Source: Catellatospora vulcania (GTDB lineage Bacteria > Actinomycetota > Actinomycetes > Mycobacteriales > Micromonosporaceae). Taken from it: DNA of 64,000 bases. Made by a program: the position numbers and the translations under genes. Positions 16,700 through 24,082 of this stretch are shown here, in pieces (position 1 is the first letter of the stretch; each line of letters begins with the position of its first letter). Below the pieces are notes generated by a model, which saw only the letters and a list, made by a program, of their open reading frames with translations, did no database searches and was not told the DNA's origin. The stretch covers positions 233,082 through 297,081 of the forward strand of contig NZ_ML769306.1 in assembly GCF_009720385.1 (NCBI RefSeq), given 5' to 3'.

Positions 16700-17506
16700 T
16701 CAGACCGTGGTCCACTCGTGGCCGTCGCGGGCGTAGTCGGTGCGCTGGTGGGTGCCGAAGCGGTCGCCGTCCCAGTGCCGGGTCGACACGGTCATCCGGT
16801 CGCCCTCGGCCTCGATCAGGTTGTAGCTGTTGGGTTCGCCCTTGAGCCGGTCCGAGAACGCCGTGCCGCACTGCGCCACGACCAGGCCGTCGGCGACGCC
16901 GCTGTACGCCAGGTGGATGTGCCCGCCGAGCAGCAGGTCCGCGCGCCGGCGCAACCGCCGCAGGGCCGCCTTCGACCGGCCGACCAGTCCGCGGTGCTGT
17001 CCTGCAGGGGTCAGCAGGAACGGGTGGTGGGCGATGACCACGCGCAAATCGTCGCCCGGTGCCTCGTCGAAGGCCGCGCCGATCGAGGTGAGCTGCCTGG
17101 CGTCGATCCGGCCCCGCGACCAGTCGGGGTGCCAGCCCCACTGCCTGGCGGTGTTGACACCTACGGCGACCAGGCCGTCAGCCTTGTGCGCGACTGCGCC
17201 GTACGGGTCGGAGTCCAGGTGCTGCCGCCACGGCCGCCAGGGCCGGGTGAACCGCGCCCACACCCGCCAGCCGGGCAGGTCGTGGTTGCCGGGCACGACC
17301 AGCGCCGGGGCGGGCAGCTCGGCCAGGAACGCGCGAGCCGCCCGGAACTCGGCCTCGCGCGCCGTCTGGGTCAGGTCGCCGCACACCGCGACCAGCGTCG
17401 GGGCGGCTTCGTGCAGCTCGGCCAGCAACGCCTGCGCGACCGCCGGAATGTCGCGGCCGAAGTGCAGGTCGGCGATCTGCGCGATGCGCAGGTTCACCGG
17501 CTTCAC
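16700..17506 (-). CDS. Calcineurin-like metallophosphoesterase
   Basis: 268 aa from GTG at 17506. Contains the full dimetal set: QIADLHFGRD, VAVCGDLTQTAR, VVPGNHDLPG, VVIAHHPFLL and LLGGHIHLAY. Such proteins hydrolyse phosphomonoesters or diesters; the substrate is open. Its GTG overlaps the TGA of the upstream kinase remnant by GTGA (17503-17506), so it was once translationally coupled to a lipid-kinase-like gene. Confidence 0.92.
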   Translation of the reverse strand: MKPVNLRIAQIADLHFGRDIPAVAQALLAELHEAAPTLVAVCGDLTQTAREAEFRAARAFLAELPAPALVVPGNHDLPGWRVWARFTRPWRPWRQHLDSDPYGAVAHKADGLVAVGVNTARQWGWHPDWSRGRIDARQLTSIGAAFDEAPGDDLRVVIAHHPFLLTPAGQHRGLVGRSKAALRRLRRRADLLLGGHIHLAYSGVADGLVVAQCGTAFSDRLKGEPNSYNLIEAEGDRMTVSTRHWDGDRFGTHQRTDYARDGHEWTTV

Positions 17507-17721
17507 GCGGCCGCGCCCCGTGCCGGCACGGCCAGCGCCCGGATCTCATACCGCAGTGGCGGCGACAGCCGCTCGATCTCGCCGTCGCTCATCACGCTCA
17601 TCGCCGTCGTCTTGCCACTCACCTGCACAGTCTTACCCGTATAGGTCCGGATCCGCGCGTCGTGCCGCCGGCTGCCGTGGAACAGTTTCGCGGTGACCGC
17701 GACCACGGCGACGCGTTCCAC
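17503..17721 (-). pseudogene. C-terminal remnant of a diacylglycerol/lipid-kinase-like protein
   Basis: The 72-aa frame (GTG at 17721) reads like the last part of the DAGK/sphingosine-kinase-family beta-sandwich: KLFHGSRRHDARIRTYTGKT, then VQVSGKTTAMSVMSDGEIER and PPLRYEIRALAVPAR, where the DGE..., P-L-x-Y-E-I-R and terminal P-A features fit. The catalytic GGDGT domain is absent upstream; sequence just before it belongs to a signal-peptide ORF. I read this as a remnant after a deletion, still overlapping the phosphoesterase start. The assignment rests on a short segment. Confidence 0.45.
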
Positions 17722-17756
17722 GGTCGGAGTCCAGGTCCGCGCGGTGAACGGCCGGG

Positions 17757-17846
17757 TCAGCTCGGGATCGCCGACGCGGGAGCCGCCAGACCGGTCAGCA
17801 CCGCCGTGGCGGCGAACAGGCCGCAGATGGCGCGCCTCAGCTGCAT
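17757..17846 (-). CDS. Signal-peptide-only ORF, 29 aa
   Basis: MQLRRAICGLFAATAVLTGL continues to PASAIPS and stops. This is a complete Sec signal peptide with an A-S-A cleavage site and only three to four residues after it. A strong AAAGGAAG ribosome site precedes the ATG. It lies 20 bp after the GH43 stop and just before the kinase remnant. It may be the beheaded start of a lost secreted protein or a genuine micropeptide. Confidence 0.4.
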   Translation of the reverse strand: MQLRRAICGLFAATAVLTGLAAPASAIPS

Positions 17847-17866
17847 TGCCGCTTCCTTTCGCGAGG

Positions 17867-18895
17867 TCACAGAAATGCGCCGACGACCGGGGTCGCGTTG
17901 TCCGCGCCCCAGTTCAGGATGGCCGCGTACAGGGCGCGCCGGCGGTCGGCGCCGTTGCCGATCTGGCTCGGGGTGCAGGCCTTGGTGCCGGCGCCGCATA
18001 CCCAGCCGTGCAGGAAGATCCGCCAGCCGCCGTCCAGCGACGTGGTGACATCGCTGCCACCCGGACCGCAGATGCCGGTCCCGGCGGTGGTCAGCAGGCT
18101 GTGCTCGGTCGCGCCGCCGAAGTGCCAGCGGTCCGCCGACCGCAGCCAGACCGTCGCGTAGCTGCAGTTGTCGTACCCGTACCGGGAGGCGAACAGGACG
18201 AACTGGTTGCCGCGCTGGACCAGCACGGGGTTCTCGATGATGCCGTCGCGCTGCAGCAGCTCGCCGCTGTCGTTGCCGAACCAGTGCAGGCCGCTGTCGG
18301 CCAGCCGGACCATCCGCAGCGTGGACGGCGTCTGCTGGGTCTTGTACAGCAGGAAGCGCTTGCCGTCGCTGTCGGTGAACGGCGACGGGTCGATGACCCC
18401 GGCGTCGGCTATCGGCCGCCCGGGGACCCGGTCCTCGCCGCCGTGCCGCCCGCCCGGACAGACCAGGGGCTGGTCGGCCGGCTGGAACGTCCCGCCCGGG
18501 TCGGCGGTGGCGTTGACGGCGACGCCGATGCAGCGCTGGCCGCCGAAGTCCTTGGCCACGGCCGCGAAGTACATGACGAACCCGGCTCCGGTGCGCCACA
18601 CGTCGGGCGCCCAGACGTCGCCGTTGGCCATCCAGCCGGGCATCGGGTCGAGGTCGAGTGCCGCGCCCGTGTTGCTCCACGGCCCGACGGCCTCGTCGCC
18701 CCGGCTGACCCGTACGCCGGATCCGGTCGAGTAGACGTAGAAGTCACCGTTCTCCCGGAGCACACCGGGGTCGGCGATCGCGGCGGACGGCGCGTAGACG
18801 GGGGCCGGAGCGGCCGCGTGGGCAGTCCCCGGCAGCGCGAAGAGCAGCGCCGCGGCTGCCGCGAGGCCGAGCCTGGTTCGCCTGGACGTCTTCAT
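17867..18895 (-). CDS. Secreted glycoside hydrolase family 43-like (arabinanase/xylosidase-type) protein
   Basis: 342 aa from ATG at 18895; signal peptide to about residue 28 (ALPGTAHA). Five-bladed propeller hallmarks: AIADPGVLRENGDFYVYSTG (general-base Asp), DVWAPDVWRTGAGFVMYFAA, ADAGVIDPSPFTDSDGKRFL (pKa-modulating Asp) and GIIENPVLVQRGNQFVLFAS (candidate acid Glu). Family members hydrolyse arabinan, xylan side chains or galactan. The enzyme is extracellular. An 18-bp palindrome (18924-18941) upstream is a candidate operator shared with the divergent membrane-protein gene. Confidence 0.85.
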   Translation of the reverse strand: MKTSRRTRLGLAAAAALLFALPGTAHAAAPAPVYAPSAAIADPGVLRENGDFYVYSTGSGVRVSRGDEAVGPWSNTGAALDLDPMPGWMANGDVWAPDVWRTGAGFVMYFAAVAKDFGGQRCIGVAVNATADPGGTFQPADQPLVCPGGRHGGEDRVPGRPIADAGVIDPSPFTDSDGKRFLLYKTQQTPSTLRMVRLADSGLHWFGNDSGELLQRDGIIENPVLVQRGNQFVLFASRYGYDNCSYATVWLRSADRWHFGGATEHSLLTTAGTGICGPGGSDVTTSLDGGWRIFLHGWVCGAGTKACTPSQIGNGADRRRALYAAILNWGADNATPVVGAFL

Positions 18896-18923
18896 GCGGC
18901 ACAAGGTAGGAGATCGGCCTACA

Positions 18924-18941
18924 TGAATACCACAATATTCA
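18924..18941. promoter_or_regulatory. Palindromic candidate operator between GH43-like and membrane-protein genes
   Basis: TGAATA (18924-18929), six bases, then TATTCA (18936-18941) form a perfect inverted repeat in an AT-rich island between the divergent starts at 18895 and 18980. Size and symmetry suit a dimeric repressor; no regulator gene is adjacent. Confidence 0.5.
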
Positions 18942-18979
18942 CGTCAGTCGCCGGCCCGGTTGACGCCGCAGGGAACCAT

Positions 18980-19573
18980 GTGGATGTGACCGTCGACGAC
19001 GACCGCGAATCCCGCCCCGCACCGCGCCGCCGCCTGCTGTGGTGGGCCGCCGCCGCCGTCGCGGCGGTCGTGCTGCTGACGCTGTACTCCGCCACCGTGC
19101 TGCCAGCCGGACCTGAGGGCGCGAAACCGACTCCGGAGCGGCTGGCGATCACCGCGGGGCTGTTCAGCGGCCTGCTGCTGATCGGCTGGGCGGTGCTGGC
19201 GGCCGCCTGGATGTACGTGCGGCTCTGGCGGACGGTGCTACAGGGCGAGTCCGTGCACGCAACCGTCACCGTCCGGGAGTCCACTGCGGATTCCGACGGC
19301 GACCTGAGGTGGAGCGTCCGCGTCACCGGGCGTACGACATCGGGTGACGCCTTCGATCGCGGCCTGGACCTGGGCTACACCGAGCCCGGTCCGCTGGGGT
19401 CGACCATGAGGGTGCGCTACCACACCGGGATGCGCAAGATCTGGGCGGTCGACCCCGTCGGCAGGATGATCGCCGCCGTCGTCGTCGGCCACCTGATCGC
19501 CGTGGCGACCGCCATGACCCTGACCGCCCTGACGGTGTTGATCGTCGCGGGCCTCGTCGACGTCTGGCAGTGA
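18980..19573 (+). CDS. Membrane protein, DUF3592-like
   Basis: 197 aa from GTG at 18980, chosen for GGGA five nt upstream (an ATG at 18923 lies inside the palindrome and lacks a ribosome site). Two N-terminal helices (WWAAAAVAAVVLLTLYSATV; AGLFSGLLLIGWAVLAAAWM), a soluble domain ESVHATVTVRES...LRWSVRVTGRT...GSTMRVRYHTG resembling DUF3592, and C-terminal hydrophobic helices. Function unknown. Confidence 0.6.
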   Translation: MDVTVDDDRESRPAPRRRLLWWAAAAVAAVVLLTLYSATVLPAGPEGAKPTPERLAITAGLFSGLLLIGWAVLAAAWMYVRLWRTVLQGESVHATVTVRESTADSDGDLRWSVRVTGRTTSGDAFDRGLDLGYTEPGPLGSTMRVRYHTGMRKIWAVDPVGRMIAAVVVGHLIAVATAMTLTALTVLIVAGLVDVWQ

Positions 19574-19603
19574 CGCGGCATCGGGCACCCCCGGACCGCA
19601 GAC

Positions 19604-19646
19604 GCGCCGGGCCCGGGTGAGGCTCAGCCCCACCCGGGCCCGGCGC
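19604..19646. terminator. Bidirectional hairpin terminator
   Basis: A perfect 16-bp stem (19604-19619 pairs with 19631-19646; arm begins GCGCCGGGCCC) with an 11-nt loop lies between the convergent genes ending at 19573 and 19654, so it can stop transcription from both sides. Confidence 0.8.
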
Positions 19647-19653
19647 GCGGGGC

Positions 19654-20298
19654 TCAGCCCAGCTGCGGTGCCGCGAACTGGGCGGCCGCCTTCTCGAATT
19701 CGGCCATCGCGGCCTGCGTCCACGGATTCGGGGACGGATCGGTCAGCGCCTTCTGCATCAGCCCGACGCCGTCGGCGACGTCGACGGCGGCCGACCGCAG
19801 CCACGGATTCGGCTGCGGGTCGAAGGTGTGCTTGTCGAGGTCGGCGATGCCGACCTGCTCCACCGTCACCTTCGCGCCCCGCACCAGCCCCGCGCCGGCG
19901 ATGAACGCGTCCTGCGCCCGCGCCCGCAGCACCGCCGCCGTGCGGGGGTCGGCCTGCCGGGCCTGCCCGAGCAGCCCCAGCCCGTTGGCGACGTGGCCCA
20001 GGAAGCCGCGCTCGATCTCCTCCGGCAGCACCTTGTCGATGCCCAGGTCGATGCCGTAGTCCCAGATGCAGCACGGGTTCGGTTCGTAGGCGTACGGGAC
20101 CTCGAAGCAGTGCTCCACCCAGATCCAGCCCCACGGGGTCTTCTTCGGGTACTCGAAGCAGTAGGTGATCGACGTGGCGGCCTGCGCCGGGCTCGGGGCC
20201 ACGAACGTGACCACGCCAAGACCGGCCACCATTGCCGCCAGCAGCAGCGCGAGCCGCCGCAGCCGGCCTACACGTCGAGGCGCCGTGGTCGTTTCCAT
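19654..20298 (-). CDS. Secreted protein of unknown function
   Basis: 214 aa from ATG at 20298 with AAGGA upstream. Tat/Sec-like signal (RRVGRLRRLALLLAAMVAGL, cleavage at AQA about residue 43). Mature part is rich in W, P and C near its start (SITYCFEYPKKTPWGWIWVE, HCFEVPYAYEPNPCCIWDYG) and then helical, with two QPNPW/SPNPW repeats (FDPQPNPWLRSAAVDVADGV; DPSPNPWTQAAMAEFEKAAA). No family recognised; the four cysteines probably pair outside the cell. Confidence 0.6.
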   Translation of the reverse strand: METTTAPRRVGRLRRLALLLAAMVAGLGVVTFVAPSPAQAATSITYCFEYPKKTPWGWIWVEHCFEVPYAYEPNPCCIWDYGIDLGIDKVLPEEIERGFLGHVANGLGLLGQARQADPRTAAVLRARAQDAFIAGAGLVRGAKVTVEQVGIADLDKHTFDPQPNPWLRSAAVDVADGVGLMQKALTDPSPNPWTQAAMAEFEKAAAQFAAPQLG

Positions 20299-20374
20299 GT
20301 GTCGTCCTTCCCAGGATCTTCGGCGGCCGCAACGGCCGGGTGCCACCCAGGGTCCGGATCGGCGTACGGCCGGC

Positions 20375-20392
20375 GTCAAACTCCGGTCAAAC
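20375..20392 (+). promoter_or_regulatory. Heptamer direct repeats with 11-bp period upstream of BTAD regulator
   Basis: GTCAAAC at 20375-20381 and again at 20386-20392, separated by TCCG, give an exact 11-bp period 64 bp upstream of the start at 20456. Direct heptamers with 11-bp spacing are the known binding pattern of SARP (OmpR-like winged helix plus BTAD) regulators, the same class as the downstream gene's C-terminal module, so autoregulation is plausible. Confidence 0.5.
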
Positions 20393-20455
20393 GCGGACTG
20401 TCACGATGTCGACCGGTCCGAGCGTTTCGCGCGGCCACTCTGCCTCAATGGGCAC

Positions 20456-23425
20456 ATGGCGCTCCCCACCGTGCCGATGCTGCCGGACCGACGCCGCCTG
20501 CTCGTGACGGCCGCGCCGGGCTTCGGCAAGTCCTGGCTGGTCCGGGCCTGGCTCGCCGATCAGCGGGCGACCTGGGCCGACAGCGACGTCGACCCGGCCG
20601 CGGTCGAGGACTGGCTGGTCATCGACGATCTGCCCATGCTCGACACCGCCGCCGCGCAGGCCCTCGTGGCCCGGCTGGACCGGCTCCCCGCGACGACGCG
20701 GGTGGTCCTGATCTCGCGTACGCCGTGGCCGGGCCGGCTGCCCGCGGACTGCGCGGCACTCGACGCCCACGACCTGGCCCTGCCGGAACACGCGGTGGCC
20801 CGGGTGCTGGCCGAGGAGTACGGCCTCGGCTCCGCCGACCTGGCCGCCGCCGTGCACGAACTCACCGCGGGCTGGCCGTCGCTGGTCCACCGCGCCGGCC
20901 GGCACCTGCAGGGCGGCACCGTGGCCACCCTGTGCGCCGGCGGCGCCGAACTGGACGCCTACGTCGCCGACCACGTGCTCGGCCACCTGTCCGCGGCGGA
21001 GCGCCGGCTGCTGGGCAGGCTCGGCGAGCTGGGAACCGTCTGCGAGGACCTGGTCGGCCCGCGGGACCGCCGGACGCTGCGGCTGCTGACCCGCACCGGG
21101 CTCGTCCTGCCCGCGGGCGCTCCGCCGGGCACGTACGGGCTGGCGCCGATGCCGCACTGGCTGCGCCCCGTGCCCGCGCTGGCCGCCGTGGCCGCGCAGC
21201 GCGAGCCGCTGCCCGCCCCGGCCAGGCGCCGCCTGCACACCGAAGCCGGCGCCTGGCACGCCGACCGGAGCATCTGGACACAGGCCGCGCACGCGCGGCT
21301 GCGGGCCGGGGACCGGGCCGGGGTGGCAGCGCTGCTGCGCGAGCACGGCTCGGCGATCGTCGCCGCAGGTGGCGCGGGCGTGGTCATCGACGCCGCCACC
21401 GCCGACGCCGACGACGGGCTCCGGCTGCTGCACGGCGAGGCGCTGGCGGTCACCGGGCGGCTCGACGAGGCCCTGGCCTGCCTGACCCCGTTGCTGGCCG
21501 ACCGTGCCTCGATCGAACCCGGGCTGGCCTGGCGGCTGGGCCTGGCGTACTACGCCCGCGCCGAACATCGCGCCGCGTTCGACGTGCTCGGCCGGGGGCG
21601 CCTCGACCGCGCCGACACCGTCGACGAGGCGCTGCTGCTGTCCTGGACCGCGACCGTGCACTGGAGCGTCGGCGACCGTGACGCCTGCCGCGACCACGCC
21701 GAGCGCGCCCGGCACGCCGCGGCCGCCACCGGCGACGACCGGGCGCTGGCCGCCGCGCACGTCGCGCTGGCCCTGCACGCCGTCCTGACCGGCGACCGCG
21801 CGAGCAACATCGAGCAGTACGCCATCGCGCTCGCCCACGCCGAAGCGGCCCGCGACGCGGTCCAGGCCGCCCGCATCCGCAGCAACCGGCTGTCGCAGCT
21901 GCTGGAGGAGGCGCGCTACCCGCAGGCGCTGACCGAGTCGGCGGAGGCGGTGGCCGCCGCGGAGGCGTCCGGCAACGCCACCGCGCTGACCGTCGCGCTG
22001 GTCAACCGCAGCGAGGCACTGGCCCGGCTCGGCCGGCTCGACGAGGCCGAGCGCTGCGGCGAGCGGGCCCTGGCGATCAGCCAGCGGGCGGGTTCCGGCA
22101 AGACGGCGTACGCGCTGACCATCCTCGGTGACGTGCGGGCCCGGCGCGGGCAGCGCAGCCTGGCCCGAGCCGCGTACGAGGAGGCGGTGCGCGCCGCCGA
22201 CACCGACGGGATGCAGCAGTGCTTCGTCCCCGCGCTGGCCGGGCTGGCGTGCCTGGTCGCGTACGACGACCCGGCCACCGCCCGGCGCCACGCCGAGACC
22301 GCCGCCTCGCGCGCCAACGGCCCCCTGGCCACCCGCGCGCTGCTCGCCGTCGGCTGGGCCGCGATCGCCGCTGGCGACGGCCTCGCCGCCGCGGCGGCCG
22401 CCGACCGGGCCGAGGACTCCGCCCGGTTGCACCGCGACCGGGCCGGCCTCGCCGAAGCCCTGGAGCTGCGCGCCGACACCAGCGACCGGCCGTCGGCCCG
22501 GCGCACGGCCCTCACCGAGGCGGCCCGGACCTGGCGCGCCACCGGGGCCCGGCTCGACGCCGACCGCGTCGCCTGCCGCCTCGGGCAACTGCCCGGCGCC
22601 AGCGACGAGGAGCAGCTCGCCTCACGGGTGGCCCGCGCCTCGCTGGAGGCCGCGGGCGTGCTGCCGGCCGCGGCCGGCGACCCGAGCGCCGCCCGCGCGC
22701 CGCACGTGGCGGTCCGGGTGCTCGGCCGGTTCGAGGTCCTCATCGACGAGGCGCCCGGCCCGGCGTGGCGCTCCCGCAAGGCGCAGGACCTGCTGCGCAT
22801 CCTGGTCGCCCGGCGCGGGCGGCGGGTCGCCCGCGAGGAGCTGGCCGGGCTGCTGTGGCCGGACGACGACGACCACCAGGCCGTCGCCCACCGGCTGTCG
22901 GTGGCGCTGTCCACGCTGCGGTCCGTGCTCGACCCCGACCGCAGGCTGCCGAGCGACCACTACGTGTTCGCCACCTCGACCGCCCTCGCCGCCGATCCGG
23001 CCCACCTCGACATCGACCTGGACACGTTTCTCGGTGAGGCCGAGATCGGCCGGCGGCTGCACGAGCAGCGCCGCTTCGCCGAGGCGAGGGAGGTGCTGGC
23101 CGCCGCCGAGCGCCGCTACGTCGGCGACGTGTTCGAAGACGAGCCGTATGACGACTGGGCGGTGCCGGCCCGCGAGGAGGCACGGGCCACCTACCTGCGG
23201 ATCACCCGGCTGCTCGCGGCGCTCGCCGCGGACCGGGGCGCGACCGACGAGGCGCTGGGCTACCTGCTGCGGATCCTCGCCCGTGACCCCTATGACGAGC
23301 CCTGCCATCGGGAGGTGGTCAAACTGCTCGACCTCGCCGGCCGGCACGGCGAGGCGAAGCGGGCCCGGCTGCGCTACGCCGATGCGATGCGCGAGATCGG
23401 GCGCGGCGCCGAGGCGAGGGTATAG
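20456..23425 (+). CDS. MalT-like ATPase/TPR regulator with C-terminal SARP (winged helix plus BTAD) module
   Basis: 989 aa from ATG at 20456. P-loop LLVTAAPGFGKSWLVRAWLA near the N-terminus, Walker B-like DWLVIDDLPMLD, ISRTPWPGRLP sensor, followed by about 550 residues of TPR-like helices. From about residue 745 there is an OmpR-like winged helix (VRVLGRFEVLIDEAPGPAWR, SRKAQDLLRILVARRGRRVA, REELAGLLWPDDD) and then a BTAD domain (AREVLAAAERRYVGDVFEDE ... CHREVVKLLDLAGRHGEAKR). SARPs usually carry this module at the N-terminus; the C-terminal placement resembles the MalT layout with the LuxR domain replaced. It is a transcription activator; its target may be the gene itself or the downstream CAP lipoprotein. 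Confidence 0.88.
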   Translation: MALPTVPMLPDRRRLLVTAAPGFGKSWLVRAWLADQRATWADSDVDPAAVEDWLVIDDLPMLDTAAAQALVARLDRLPATTRVVLISRTPWPGRLPADCAALDAHDLALPEHAVARVLAEEYGLGSADLAAAVHELTAGWPSLVHRAGRHLQGGTVATLCAGGAELDAYVADHVLGHLSAAERRLLGRLGELGTVCEDLVGPRDRRTLRLLTRTGLVLPAGAPPGTYGLAPMPHWLRPVPALAAVAAQREPLPAPARRRLHTEAGAWHADRSIWTQAAHARLRAGDRAGVAALLREHGSAIVAAGGAGVVIDAATADADDGLRLLHGEALAVTGRLDEALACLTPLLADRASIEPGLAWRLGLAYYARAEHRAAFDVLGRGRLDRADTVDEALLLSWTATVHWSVGDRDACRDHAERARHAAAATGDDRALAAAHVALALHAVLTGDRASNIEQYAIALAHAEAARDAVQAARIRSNRLSQLLEEARYPQALTESAEAVAAAEASGNATALTVALVNRSEALARLGRLDEAERCGERALAISQRAGSGKTAYALTILGDVRARRGQRSLARAAYEEAVRAADTDGMQQCFVPALAGLACLVAYDDPATARRHAETAASRANGPLATRALLAVGWAAIAAGDGLAAAAAADRAEDSARLHRDRAGLAEALELRADTSDRPSARRTALTEAARTWRATGARLDADRVACRLGQLPGASDEEQLASRVARASLEAAGVLPAAAGDPSAARAPHVAVRVLGRFEVLIDEAPGPAWRSRKAQDLLRILVARRGRRVAREELAGLLWPDDDDHQAVAHRLSVALSTLRSVLDPDRRLPSDHYVFATSTALAADPAHLDIDLDTFLGEAEIGRRLHEQRRFAEAREVLAAAERRYVGDVFEDEPYDDWAVPAREEARATYLRITRLLAALAADRGATDEALGYLLRILARDPYDEPCHREVVKLLDLAGRHGEAKRARLRYADAMREIGRGAEARV

Positions 23426-23484
23426 CGGCCGGGCCTGGTCACCTGACCGGTTTGCCGCACGGCGAGACCGGGCATCGGTCGGCC

Positions 23485-23952
23485 ATGGTGCGCCGGCTCC
23501 TGGTTGCAGGACTCGTGATCTGCCTGGCCGCATGCTCGGGCGGACAGGCCGATCCCGCGACACCGGGTGGCGGGGAGTCCCTCGTGGCGTTGCTGAACCA
23601 GCGGCGGGCGGAGGTGTCCTGCCCCGCGGTCACGGCCGACACGCAGCTGGCCGAAGCCGCCGGCCGCCACGCGCGGGACATGCTCGACCACGATGTGCGC
23701 GACCACACCGGCTCCGACGGCAGCACCGCGCAGCAGCGCATCGCCGACACCGGCTTCGACGCCTCCGCAAGCGGCGAGATCCTCTACTGGGCGCAGGGTG
23801 CCGGCGACGCGCGGCAGGCCGTCGACGCCTGGATGGACAGCTCCGGCCACCGCGCGATCATCAGCGACTGCGGCCTCACCCACGTCGGCGCCGTAGCGCT
23901 CACGGCGGGCGGCGAATACGCGGCGGTGGCCGACTTCGCGACTCGCACCTAG
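23485..23952 (+). CDS. CAP/SCP-domain lipoprotein
   Basis: 155 aa from ATG at 23485. Lipoprotein signal MVRRLLVAGLVICLAACSGG (lipobox LAAC). The rest is a CAP (SCP/PR-1) domain: LNQRRAEVSCPAVTADTQLA, AAGRHARDMLDHDVRDHTGS, AVDAWMDSSGHRAIISDCGL, THVGAVALTAGG. These surface proteins often bind lipids or act at the cell wall. It begins 59 bp after the BTAD regulator and may share its transcript. Confidence 0.85.
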   Translation: MVRRLLVAGLVICLAACSGGQADPATPGGGESLVALLNQRRAEVSCPAVTADTQLAEAAGRHARDMLDHDVRDHTGSDGSTAQQRIADTGFDASASGEILYWAQGAGDARQAVDAWMDSSGHRAIISDCGLTHVGAVALTAGGEYAAVADFATRT

Positions 23953-24082
23953 TACGGGTCCGGGGCCACGGCAACCCGCTGCCGAGCGAGGCGCGAACAT
24001 CAGGGAGGCCGCGCCGAAGGTCCCGGCCGGGCGACGTACCCTACTGCGAGTCGGGAACGGATTCGGGTTCTGGCCTGCGAAG

